The notes under the pieces are model-generated. The model made no database searches. It was given only the letters and a program-made list of their open reading frames with translations, and was not told the DNA's origin. Positions 35,243 through 43,113 of a DNA stretch of 64,000 bases are shown here, piece by piece (within the stretch, counting starts at the first letter, position 1; each line of letters starts with the position of its first letter). The DNA lies in assembly GCA_001295865.1 (NCBI GenBank), contig LJHW01000017.1, forward strand, positions 62,001 through 126,000, written 5' to 3'. Both the position numbers and the translations under genes were made by a program. This DNA is from a beta proteobacterium AAP65 (GTDB taxonomy: Bacteria > Pseudomonadota > Gammaproteobacteria > Burkholderiales > Burkholderiaceae_C).

Positions 35243-37297
35243 ATGCCGCCCCGACCCGCGCCCACCGCAGACCGCGTGACCCGCCCCCTGCACCCCGTGC
35301 CCCACCTGGCGCTGCTGGCGGCAGCCGCCGGGGCCGGCACCCTGCTGCTGGCCCATCTGCTGTGGCAAGCCCGGGTGGAAACCATCGAGGCGGCACAGAC
35401 CACCGCCCTGAACTATGCGCGCACGCTGCAGGTGCAGCTCGACGCCACCTTCCGCCGCGCCGACGCCGTGCTGCAGACCATGGCGCGCAGCACCCCGCCG
35501 CAGGCGCTGGAACCCGGGGCCGACTACGCCGATCGCGATTTTTTCCTGCGCCTGAAAGCCGATGGGCGCGATGCGCTGGTGTTCTCCGAACTCGTGACGG
35601 GCCGGCTCTCGCGCCGGCCGACGATGGTGATGGCCTACCCCATCCGCCGTGAAGACGGCCAGCTCGATGGCGCGGTGCTCGCCCCCATGGACCTGAGCTT
35701 CTTCCAGCGCCAGTTCCAGCAGCTCAACATCGGCCAGCAGGGGGCGGTGTTCCTGCGCCGCAGCGACAACACCGGCGGCCTCGTGCTGCGCCGGCCGCAC
35801 ATCGAGAGCGAGGTGAACAGCCCGATGCCGGCCCAGCACGTGATCTGGCAGGCCATGGCGGCTGGCAAGTCAGAAACGCTCAACGTCTACCGCGCCTTCA
35901 CCGACGGGGTGGACCGCATGTCGGGCACGGTGCGGGTGCAGGGCTACCCCTTTTTCCTGACGGTGGCGATGAGCCGGCAAGAGGTGCTCGGCGGCTGGCG
36001 ACGCATGGCCTGGGCCACGGGCGGCCTCTGGCTGTTGTTGCTGGCTGCCATGGCGGTGCTGCTGTGGCGCGCGCACCAGGCCGAACGGTTGCGCCTCTCG
36101 CTGGAGCAGCAGTTGCTGGAGTCGCGCCGCATCGAGTCGCTCGGCACGCTGGCTGGCGGCATTGCGCACGACTTCAACAACATCCTGGCGGCCATCATCG
36201 GCAACGTGGCGCTCGCGCGGCGCGACCTCGACACCGCACACCCGGCGCTGGCCAGCCTGGACCAGGTGCGCACAGCGGCCACGCGCGGGCGCACGCTGGT
36301 GCAGCAGATCCTGGCCATCGGCCGCCGCCAGCCCCAGGCTTTGGTGAACCAGCCGCTGCTGCCGCTGCTGCAAGAGACCGCGGCGCTGCTGCAGCCCACG
36401 CTGCCGCCCGGCGTGCAGATGCAGGTGCTGCCCTGCCCGGTGCCCGTGCACGCCGCCGTGGACGCAGCACGCCTGCAACAGGTGCTGATGAACCTGTGCA
36501 CCAACGCCAGCCATGCAATGCAGGGCAGGAGCGGCCGCATCGAACTCGGCCTGGCGGCGCGCGCAGCACCGCTGCACGGGCTGCAACCCGGCAGCGCCCT
36601 CGCAGGGGGCCGCTGCGCCCACCTGTGGGTGCGCGATGAAGGCGCGGGCATGGACACGGCCACGTTGGCACGCATCTTCGAGCCCTTTTTCACCACCAAG
36701 CCCAGCGGCGAAGGCACCGGGCTGGGCCTGCCGGTGGTGCAGGGCATCGTGGCTGCGCACGGCGGCGAGATTGCCGTCGACAGCAGCCCGGGCCAGGGCA
36801 CGGCGGTGCACGTCTACCTGCCGCTGACAGACGCGGCGGCGGAGCTCGGCGCCCAAGCCGACCCTCCCGAAGCTGCGGCCGCAGCGCCTGGGGCCGCGCA
36901 GGCATCGCACGCCGGCCAGCGCGTGCTGTACATCGACGACGACCCGGTGGTGGCCTTGATGGTGGAACGCCTGCCGGCGCAGGCCGGCTACCGCGCCGAG
37001 GTGCAGGCCAGCGGCACCCTGGCGATGCAGCGCCTGCGCAGCGAGCCCGGCGCCTTCGACATCGTCATCACCGACTACAACATGCCCGGCCTCTCGGGCC
37101 TGGACGTGGCGAACGAGATGGTGGACCTGTGCCCTGGCACACCCGTCTACATCAGCTCGGGCTACATCACCGAAGACCTGCTGCGCAAGGCCGAGGCCGC
37201 CGGCGTGCGCGGCGTGCTGCAGAAGCAGAACACGCTGGAAGAACTGCTGCCCTTGCTGCAGGGCAGGGTGGCGCCAGCGCCCTCGGCGCGCACGTAG
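35243..37297 (+). CDS. hybrid sensor histidine kinase with PDC sensor domain
   Basis: 684 residues. TM1 at about 22-42, an extracytoplasmic PDC/dCache-like domain (about 45-250; YADRDFFLRLKADGRDALVF and VMAYPIRREDGQLDGAVLAP), TM2 at about 255-275, then HisKA H-box ESLGTLAGGIAHDFNNILAA (His near 310), HATPase with GEGTGLGLPVVQGIV, and a C-terminal receiver domain (VLYIDDDPVVALM; phospho-acceptor Asp in IVITDYNMPGLSG). The DFNNIL-type H-box is that of NtrB-like/PAS hybrid kinases. No separate response regulator or Hpt gene adjoins it, so the output partner is unknown. ATG at 35243 is the first in frame. Confidence 0.9.
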   Translation: MPPRPAPTADRVTRPLHPVPHLALLAAAAGAGTLLLAHLLWQARVETIEAAQTTALNYARTLQVQLDATFRRADAVLQTMARSTPPQALEPGADYADRDFFLRLKADGRDALVFSELVTGRLSRRPTMVMAYPIRREDGQLDGAVLAPMDLSFFQRQFQQLNIGQQGAVFLRRSDNTGGLVLRRPHIESEVNSPMPAQHVIWQAMAAGKSETLNVYRAFTDGVDRMSGTVRVQGYPFFLTVAMSRQEVLGGWRRMAWATGGLWLLLLAAMAVLLWRAHQAERLRLSLEQQLLESRRIESLGTLAGGIAHDFNNILAAIIGNVALARRDLDTAHPALASLDQVRTAATRGRTLVQQILAIGRRQPQALVNQPLLPLLQETAALLQPTLPPGVQMQVLPCPVPVHAAVDAARLQQVLMNLCTNASHAMQGRSGRIELGLAARAAPLHGLQPGSALAGGRCAHLWVRDEGAGMDTATLARIFEPFFTTKPSGEGTGLGLPVVQGIVAAHGGEIAVDSSPGQGTAVHVYLPLTDAAAELGAQADPPEAAAAAPGAAQASHAGQRVLYIDDDPVVALMVERLPAQAGYRAEVQASGTLAMQRLRSEPGAFDIVITDYNMPGLSGLDVANEMVDLCPGTPVYISSGYITEDLLRKAEAAGVRGVLQKQNTLEELLPLLQGRVAPAPSART

Positions 37298-37381
37298 ACT
37301 GCGCCCCGGCGACACACGCGCCCTCCACCGCGCACAGACGCGGGCCGTGATGCCGCTGGTCATCAACCAGGGAGTTCACGC

Positions 37382-38239
37382 TTGAAACACCAACCCCCAC
37401 GGCGGCAACGCGCGGCCCGCGTGGCCGCGTCGGCCGCGGCCCTTGGCCTGAGCGCCGCCTTGTTCGCCGGCCCGGTCTGGGCGCAAAACAACGAGGCCCC
37501 CAGCGCGCGCAGCGGCCCGCGCAACCTCTTCGACTTCGGCCTGTGGCAAGCCACGCAAGACCACCGCGTGCTGGCCGGTGTGCGCGACACCACCTTCAAC
37601 GGCGGCCTTGGCGAGCCCTTCAGCCTGGAAAACGATCTCGGCCTGCGCCGCAAGAACCAGATCACGACCTTCGGCTACACACGCCTCATCGGCGCGGCCT
37701 GGCATGTCAGCGCCGACCACCTCAAGAGCGACCGCAGCAGCACGGCGACCACGCCGCGCAGCCTGTTGATCTTCGGCAGCACCGTGCCCGCGGGCACGAC
37801 CGTGCGCTCGGACACCGGCTTTTCCTACTACAGCGTCGCCGGCGGCCTGGCGCTGCTGCAACGCGGTGACACCGAGTTCGGCGTGCGCTTCGGCGGTGGC
37901 TCGGTGCGCGACCGGCTGAGCTACAAGCTGCCCAACGCAAGCTACGACTCGCGCCTGAGCAACTACGACCTGCTGCCGCTCTTGGGCCTGTTCTTCAGTG
38001 CCCGGCCTCTGGCGACGCTGCATGTCGAGGCCCGTGCCGACTACCTGCGCGAGCAAAGTTCACGCAGCACCCACCTGCGCGTGGGCCTGCGCTGGCAGCC
38101 CAGCCCGCACGTGGGCCTGGAGGCCGCCTACTGGCGCCTGGGTGGCACCTCCACCCCCGACGACGATATCTACGGCGGCAACGAAGAGGTCCGCTACAAG
38201 CTTTCGGGCCCGCGCATCGCGCTGCGCCTGGCTTTCTGA
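37382..38239 (+). CDS. outer-membrane beta-barrel protein of unknown function
   Basis: 285 residues with a signal peptide (AASAAALGLSAALFAGPVWA, cleavage before Q). The mature protein has alternating hydrophobic/polar strands and ends GPRIALRLAF, a terminal Phe typical of outer-membrane barrels. It probably has eight to ten strands. I do not recognise the family. The start is TTG at 37382 with an AGGGAG ribosome site 8 bases upstream; no ATG or GTG lies in a suitable place. It follows the hybrid kinase in the same direction with an 84-base gap that shows no clear promoter. Confidence 0.7.
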   Translation: MKHQPPRRQRAARVAASAAALGLSAALFAGPVWAQNNEAPSARSGPRNLFDFGLWQATQDHRVLAGVRDTTFNGGLGEPFSLENDLGLRRKNQITTFGYTRLIGAAWHVSADHLKSDRSSTATTPRSLLIFGSTVPAGTTVRSDTGFSYYSVAGGLALLQRGDTEFGVRFGGGSVRDRLSYKLPNASYDSRLSNYDLLPLLGLFFSARPLATLHVEARADYLREQSSRSTHLRVGLRWQPSPHVGLEAAYWRLGGTSTPDDDIYGGNEEVRYKLSGPRIALRLAF

Positions 38240-38261
38240 ATCCCGTCGCGGCGGGGCCGCT

Positions 38262-39125
38262 TCAGCCCGGCGCGAGGAAACCGCGCTCGCGCAGCACGGC
38301 CTCGATGGCGGCCGAGTTCTCGGCCAGGCGGTCGGGGTCGTACTTGATGGGGCTGGTGTAGTACTGCGCCAGCGAGCTGATGCCGTGCTGCTGCCAGGCG
38401 GCCACCATCTCGGGCCCCATGGCCAGGTAACGCTCGCGGCCCTGCTGCTCGCGCTGCGCGTAGTGGGTGTCGATGTCCTGCGGCGTGGGTGCCTGGTAGC
38501 GCTCTTCATGGATCCACGCCTGCGGCGGCAGGCGGTCGCGCTGCGCGGGTGTTTCATCGGGCCAGCCCACCACCAGGCTGGTGACGGGCAGGCAGTTCGG
38601 TGGCAGCGCCAGGAAGTCGGCGATGGCGCGCATCGAGCTCATCGTGGTGCCCATGAAGCAGATGCCCAGGCCGTGGCTTTCCAGCGCCAGCGCGGTGGTC
38701 TGCGCCAGGATCACCGCGTCGAAGGCGCCCACGTGCCAGCTGTGGAAATCGGCAAAACCCGGCCGCGCATCGCGCTGCGCCAGCCACTGGCGCGTGCGGT
38801 AGGTGTCGGCGCAGAAGGTCAGCACCAGCGGCGCCTGCCGCACCATGGGCTGGCCGGCGTGCAGCGTGCACAGGTGCGCGCGGCGTTCAGCATCGAAACT
38901 CTTCACCACCGAAACCATGTTCAGGTTGCCGCTGGACGAACTGCCGGCCCAGGCCTGGGTGAGCACACGGTCGATGAAGGCGCTGTCCACGGGGTCGGGC
39001 CGGTATTGGCGGATCGAACGGTGCGCCTGCATCAGTTGCGCGAAGGCCAACGCTGGCGTTGCGGCAGGCGGGGGTGCGGCGGCTTCGTTCACGGCGGGCT
39101 CGGGCTGGCTGAAGGGCCGCATCAT
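38262..39125 (-). CDS. nitroreductase family protein (NfsA-like)
   Basis: 287 residues. The FMN-binding fold begins with MQAHRSIRQYRPDPVDSAFI, the Arg-rich phosphate-binding motif of nitroreductases, followed by GSSSSGNLNMVSVV and LESHGLGICFMGTTMSSM. The C-terminal part is longer than in NfsB and fits NfsA/FRP-like NAD(P)H-dependent flavin reductases. It should reduce quinones, nitro groups or flavins in the cytoplasm. ATG at 39125 (with a second at 39122) was chosen; the frame extends upstream to 39200 without a sensible start. It is divergent from the DUF6352 gene with a 79-base gap, in which nothing clear is visible. Confidence 0.85.
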   Translation of the reverse strand: MMRPFSQPEPAVNEAAAPPPAATPALAFAQLMQAHRSIRQYRPDPVDSAFIDRVLTQAWAGSSSSGNLNMVSVVKSFDAERRAHLCTLHAGQPMVRQAPLVLTFCADTYRTRQWLAQRDARPGFADFHSWHVGAFDAVILAQTTALALESHGLGICFMGTTMSSMRAIADFLALPPNCLPVTSLVVGWPDETPAQRDRLPPQAWIHEERYQAPTPQDIDTHYAQREQQGRERYLAMGPEMVAAWQQHGISSLAQYYTSPIKYDPDRLAENSAAIEAVLRERGFLAPG

Positions 39126-39204
39126 GCCAAGACCGGCACCGGGCCGGCCCGCCGCATGACAATCACGTGCACATCCTGCGCACGACTGCACCACCCCCAC
39201 CCCC

Positions 39205-40296
39205 GTGAACCCCGACTTCTGGCCCGCCTGCGGCTACACGCTGCTGCAACACAACGCCCAGGGCTGGCTGCAGCCCACCCCCGCCTGGCTCGGCGCCTGG
39301 CTGGCCCGGCCCGAGCTGGCCCTGGTGCCCGAGAGCTGCCGCGCCGAAACGCGCCTGCACCAAGCCCTGGCCGCCGACCCGCTGCGCCCCGTGCCACCGG
39401 CCGAACTGGCCGCGCTGAAGGATGCCGATGCGCGCGAAAACTACGGCCACTTCCTCGCGCTGCGCAGCGCGCTGCTGCAGGCCGGCACGCTGGAAGCCTG
39501 GCTGCTCGGCCTGTGGCGCAGCGGCAGCATCCGTGTGCCGCCGCTCTTCATCGACGTGGTGGTGCAGGCCGTCGTGCGCGGCCTGCTCGAAGGCCGTGAC
39601 GATGCTTTCGAAGCCCGCGCCGCCGAGCTCTTTTTCCGCACCCAGCGCTTGAGCGTGCAAGACGGCCGCCAGCTGGCCGGCGACAAAGAGACGCTGGACC
39701 TGCAGCGCGAGACCCACGGCTTCGGCGACCTCGGCCGCCTGCTGGCCCAGGCCGCGCAGCCGCTGAAGTCTGCGCAGCTGCAGGTGCTGCAGGTCGGCAA
39801 CGAGCACGACAACCGGGCCGCCTATTGGGCCGAGGCCGCCAAACCCGCCGGGCGCCATGTATTCCTGCTCGACCTCACGCACGAGATCAAACAAGAGCTG
39901 GGCCACGGTCTGGCCTTCCACCTCACGAACGCGCACTCGGGCCTGAAGGCGCTGAGCACGCTGCTCGCCCGCTGGGTGCAGCACTTCCTGGGCGTGGCGG
40001 TGCGCATCACGCCGCTGCAGAAGATCGACGACGCGCAGTGGCGCTGGCACCTCGGCCTGGACGCCGAGGCCAGCCGGCTGATGGACGATCTCTACGAAGG
40101 TCGCGAGGTCGAGCCCGAGCGTCTGGCGCGGCTGGTGAGCCTGTTCCGCCTGGACTTCGAAGACCCGCGCGACATGCACCCCGACGTGGTCGGCAAACCT
40201 GTCTACCTCGGCCTCATGGCCACGGCCGAGCAGACCTTGCGGCTCAAGCCGCAGAACCTGCTGCTGAACCTGCCGCTGGCGCCCGCACGCGCCTGA
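39205..40296 (+). CDS. DUF6352 family protein
   Basis: 363 residues, soluble, with no signal peptide or membrane helix. Recognisable features are MNPDFWPACGYTLLQ, LARPELALVPESCRAE and DPLRPVPPAELAALKDADARENY, followed by a region on C-terminal half FLLDLTHEIKQELGHGLAF. This resembles proteins annotated DUF6352 in Burkholderiales; no function is known to me. The many acidic and His positions in the second half could bind metal, but I see no standard motif. The GTG start at 39205 agrees with the family N-terminus. It stands alone between a divergent nitroreductase gene and a MipA-like gene. Confidence 0.75.
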   Translation: MNPDFWPACGYTLLQHNAQGWLQPTPAWLGAWLARPELALVPESCRAETRLHQALAADPLRPVPPAELAALKDADARENYGHFLALRSALLQAGTLEAWLLGLWRSGSIRVPPLFIDVVVQAVVRGLLEGRDDAFEARAAELFFRTQRLSVQDGRQLAGDKETLDLQRETHGFGDLGRLLAQAAQPLKSAQLQVLQVGNEHDNRAAYWAEAAKPAGRHVFLLDLTHEIKQELGHGLAFHLTNAHSGLKALSTLLARWVQHFLGVAVRITPLQKIDDAQWRWHLGLDAEASRLMDDLYEGREVEPERLARLVSLFRLDFEDPRDMHPDVVGKPVYLGLMATAEQTLRLKPQNLLLNLPLAPARA

Positions 40297-40382
40297 GAGC
40301 GGCGCCGCCAAAGCACCGCCGCGCCCGGGGCCACCGCGGCCGGGTTTGGTGCCGCGAGCCAGCGCCTGAACAATCGCGCGCC

Positions 40383-41249
40383 ATGCCTGCCGCGAGAGAG
40401 CCCCAGCCTTTGTGCAACCTGCACACCCAGCGCGCCTGGTGCGCAGGCTGGCTGGCCGCCCTGCCCTGGGCAGCGGCACTGGCGCAAAGCACCGAAGAGA
40501 CCGAGGTCGAACGCGCCGCGCCGCGCGCCTGGGACGCCGCCATCGGCTTCGTCGTCAACCACGGCCCCCGCTACCCGGGCTCGGCCCAGCGCGACACCGG
40601 CCTCACGCCCGGGCTGGCCGTGCGCTGGGGGCGTTTCAGCCTGGCCAGCCGCAGTGCGTTTTCGGTGCGCGGGGCCGAAGCCGCCAGCGGTGGCGGCCTG
40701 CGCGTGGAACTGGCCCAGGGGGAGCGCCTGCGCAGCAGCCTGGGCCTGCGGCTGGACAGCGGCCGGCGTGAATCTGAAAGCGAAGAACTGCGCGGCCTGG
40801 GCGACGTGCGCCGCACGTTGCGCCTGCGGCTGAGCCTCACCTACCGGCTCGACGACGGCTGGCGTCTGCGCAGCGTCACCACCACCGACGCGCTGGGCCG
40901 CGGCGGCGGCACGCAGGGTGAGTTCCAGCTCGGCCGCGACCTGCCGCTCACCCCCGCGCTGGGTGTGAACGGCACGCTCTCGCTGGGCTGGGCCGACCGG
41001 CGGCACCTGCAGAGCTACTTCGGCATCACGCCCGAGCAGGCCGCGCGCAGCGGCTACCCCGTCACACCGATGTCGGCTGGACTGCGTGATGTCACGCTCG
41101 GCGCCGGCTGGCGCTACGCACTGGCGCCGCGCTGGGCGCTCTTCGGCGGCGCCAGCGCCACGCGGCTGATCGACGAAGCGGCCAGCAGCCCGCTGGTGCG
41201 TGAGCGCGACGGCTGGAGCCTCAACGCCGGGCTGGTGCACCGGTTCTGA
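40383..41249 (+). CDS. MipA/OmpV family outer-membrane protein
   Basis: 288 residues. Signal peptide (WCAGWLAALPWAAALAQ) preceded by a somewhat long N-region. The mature protein has the MipA features: WDAAIGFVVNHGPRYPGSAQ, GLAVRWGRFSLASRSAF, and QSYFGITPEQAARSGYPVTP near two thirds of the length, ending SLNAGLVHRF with C-terminal Phe. MipA in E. coli links murein enzymes MltA and PBP1B; other family members are barrels of unknown role. ATG at 40383. It is followed after 8 bases by a membrane protein gene, possibly cotranscribed. Confidence 0.85.
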   Translation: MPAAREPQPLCNLHTQRAWCAGWLAALPWAAALAQSTEETEVERAAPRAWDAAIGFVVNHGPRYPGSAQRDTGLTPGLAVRWGRFSLASRSAFSVRGAEAASGGGLRVELAQGERLRSSLGLRLDSGRRESESEELRGLGDVRRTLRLRLSLTYRLDDGWRLRSVTTTDALGRGGGTQGEFQLGRDLPLTPALGVNGTLSLGWADRRHLQSYFGITPEQAARSGYPVTPMSAGLRDVTLGAGWRYALAPRWALFGGASATRLIDEAASSPLVRERDGWSLNAGLVHRF

Positions 41250-41257
41250 AAGCCAGC

Positions 41258-41992
41258 ATGGCCTCCGCACACGTACCTTCACCCACCGGCCTGCCGCTGT
41301 GGCCGCTGGCCCTGGCCGCGGGCCTGCTGCCGGCGGTGGCGGCGCTGCTGGCTTTTGCGCTGTCGGTGCAGCTGCAGCTGGTGCCGGGCTGCAACCCCTT
41401 CATCGACGGCTGCACCTCCATCAGCCGCGCCGCACGCCACGACCTGCCCAACCACCTCTTCCGCGCGCTGATGCTGCCAGCGGCTACGCTGCAGGGGCTG
41501 GTGTGGCTGCTGGCCGCACACTGGCTGGCGGGCGAACTGGGCGCGCGGCGCGCGCTGCGCACGATGGCCGCGTTGGGCGTGGTGGCGGCCGCGGCGCTGG
41601 TGCTCTACGCCACCTTCCTGGGCACCGAAGGCGCGCTCTACCGGCTGCTGCGGCAGTACGGCACGGTGCTGTACTTCGGCTTCACCTGCCTGTGCATGCT
41701 GCTGCTGGGCCAGGGCGTGCAGGCGCTGGCGCGGCAGCGGCCCGCCCTGCTGCCGCACTGGCTGGTGCGCACGCACGTGGCCCTGGCCTGCACGCTGGTG
41801 GCGCTGGGCGTGGTCAACGCCATCGTCGCGGCGCTGCTCTCGCCCGAGGTCAAGGCGCGCACCGAGAACGTCACCGAGTGGTGGGGCGCGCTGGTCTTCG
41901 TGCTGTGTTTCTGCGCCCTGGCGCTGATGTGGGCGCGCAGCGGGCTGCGCCTGAAGCTGGGTGACGCGGCCTCGCCAGGCCCGGGCGCCTAG
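41258..41992 (+). CDS. predicted six-helix membrane protein, FRAG1/DRAM/Sfk1-like
   Basis: 244 residues with about six membrane helices, the first at 12-38. The loop after helix 1 contains CNPFIDGCTSISRAARHDLPN followed by FRALMLP, which resembles the short conserved loop of FRAG1/DRAM/Sfk1-type proteins; the match is by eye and weak. Two Cys in that loop could form a disulfide. Function unknown. It starts 8 bases after the MipA-like gene. Its TAG stop is part of a TAGAAT sequence (41990-41995) that may be the -10 box of the Mn-riboswitch transcript. Confidence 0.6.
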   Translation: MASAHVPSPTGLPLWPLALAAGLLPAVAALLAFALSVQLQLVPGCNPFIDGCTSISRAARHDLPNHLFRALMLPAATLQGLVWLLAAHWLAGELGARRALRTMAALGVVAAAALVLYATFLGTEGALYRLLRQYGTVLYFGFTCLCMLLLGQGVQALARQRPALLPHWLVRTHVALACTLVALGVVNAIVAALLSPEVKARTENVTEWWGALVFVLCFCALALMWARSGLRLKLGDAASPGPGA

Positions 41993-42029
41993 AATGCGGC
42001 CCGCGGTGCTTGAAGAAGCCCCGCACCCG

Positions 42030-42134
42030 TCATCGGGGAGTAGCCGCCCTGCCACCACCGGCAGGGGCCCGCGTCAACACACTTGGTCCTCACGACCATG
42101 GCGCGGGCAGCATCCAGCCTGGCAAGACCTTTGA
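42030..42134 (+). ncRNA. yybP-ykoY manganese riboswitch
   Basis: The aptamer runs from the P1 strand TCATCGGGG (42030) with the invariant GGGGAGTAGCC (42035-42045), through a GCCCTGCC/GGCAGGGG hairpin, CCCGCGTCAACACACTTGG, a hairpin arm and GCGGGCAGCATCC, to CCTGGCAAGACCTTTGA, closing P1 at 42134. These are the conserved Mn2+-sensing loops of the family. TAGAAT at 41990 may be the -10 box. Downstream, GGGCCGG (42152-42158) can pair with CCGGCCC (42187-42193), a likely expression platform in front of the start codon at 42208. Mn2+ binding normally turns these switches on. Confidence 0.93.
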
Positions 42135-42207
42135 CTGCACGCCTTCCGGTCGGGCCGGGGTGGCGGCGCAGTCCATCGTCTTTTCGCCGGCCCCGGGATC
42201 CCCTTGC

Positions 42208-42783
42208 ATGGAAGCCTTCCTCGTCTCCACCGGTGTTGTCGCCCTCGGCGAAATGGGCGACAAGACCCAGCTGCTCGCCATGCTGCTGGCGGCGCGTTTC
42301 CGCAAGCCCTGGCCCATCATCGCGGGCATCTTCGTGGCCACGCTGGCCAACCACGCGGCGGCCGGTGCCGTGGGCGGCTGGGTGGCGCAAGCCCTGGGCC
42401 CTGTCGTGCTGCGCTGGGTCATCGGCCTGGGTTTCCTGGCCATGGCGGCCTGGATGCTCATCCCCGACAAGATCGACGGCGACGAGGTGCTCAAGCAACC
42501 CGCACGCTGGGGCGTCTTCGGCACCACCCTCATCGCCTTCTTCCTGGCCGAGATGGGCGACAAGACGCAGATCGCCACCGTGGCCCTGGCCGCACGCTAC
42601 CCCGACCTGGTAGCCGTGGTGCTGGGCACCACGCTGGGCATGATGATCAGCAACGTGCCGGCGGTCTTTCTCGGCGACGCCATCGCTAAGCGCTTGAAGA
42701 TGGCGCTGGTGCACGGCATCGCGGCGCTGATCTTCGCGGTGCTGGGCGTGCTGACCCTGTTCAACGTCGGCCGGTTTTTCTGA
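42208..42783 (+). CDS. TMEM165/GDT1 family manganese exporter
   Basis: 191 residues with six membrane helices in two inverted halves. Each half carries the hallmark ExGD(K/R)(S/T) motif: ALGEMGDKTQLLAMLL near residue 15 and LAEMGDKTQIATVALA near 115. Family members export Mn2+ (or Ca2+/Mn2+) by cation/proton exchange, and bacterial members prevent Mn toxicity. A Mn2+ riboswitch directly upstream fixes the substrate with unusual certainty. No good Shine-Dalgarno sequence precedes the ATG, which fits translation control by the folded leader. Confidence 0.93.
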   Translation: MEAFLVSTGVVALGEMGDKTQLLAMLLAARFRKPWPIIAGIFVATLANHAAAGAVGGWVAQALGPVVLRWVIGLGFLAMAAWMLIPDKIDGDEVLKQPARWGVFGTTLIAFFLAEMGDKTQIATVALAARYPDLVAVVLGTTLGMMISNVPAVFLGDAIAKRLKMALVHGIAALIFAVLGVLTLFNVGRFF

Positions 42784-42815
42784 TCCACGCCACAGGCCCG
42801 CTGATACACTGCGCC

Positions 42816-43046
42816 CCGTCAGGAGAGAGCCCCCCGGCATCACGTTGTGCGGGGCCGCCGAAGGCGCAGAGGCGACAAAGTCGCCTCGAACGCTCAGGCA
42901 AAAGGACTGACTTCCTCACCTCACTGGAGAGAGGCCGCCAGCTCACACAGGCGGCCCACCGAAGGGGCAAGGCCCAGGGGTCGTGAGTTCAACATCTGAA
43001 CCTGCGATGCCCTGGCGCTGAATCTCTCAGGTAAAGCGGACAGCGA
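42816..43046 (+). ncRNA. tandem glycine riboswitch
   Basis: Two consecutive gcvT-type aptamers. Aptamer 1 (about 42816-42910) has CAGGAGAGAGCC, GCCGCCGAAGGCGCAGAGG and GCTCAGGCAAAAGGAC. Aptamer 2 (about 42918-43046) has ACTGGAGAGAGGCCGCC, CACCGAAGGGGCAAGGCCC and TCTCTCAGGTAAAGCGGACAG. The short linker and near-identical cores are typical of the glycine tandem architecture. TACACT at 42805-42810 is a suitable -10 box. A hairpin (CACCATCCATG/CATGGTGGTG, 43057-43083) after aptamer 2 may be the expression platform. It controls the following gcv operon. Confidence 0.95.
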
Positions 43047-43056
43047 GGGCCCGGCA

Positions 43057-43083
43057 CACCATCCATGTTTCCCCATGGTGGTG
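43057..43083 (+). promoter_or_regulatory. hairpin after the glycine riboswitch, putative expression platform
   Basis: CACCATCCATG (43057-43067) pairs with CATGGTGGTG (43074-43083) with one bulged T and a six-base loop, followed by TTT. It lies 11 bases after aptamer 2 and 31 before the gcvT GTG. It contains the in-frame ATG at 43075, which would thus be buried. Confidence 0.5.
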
Positions 43084-43113
43084 TTTGCATCGACGCCCTC
43101 GAAAGGTTTTCCT

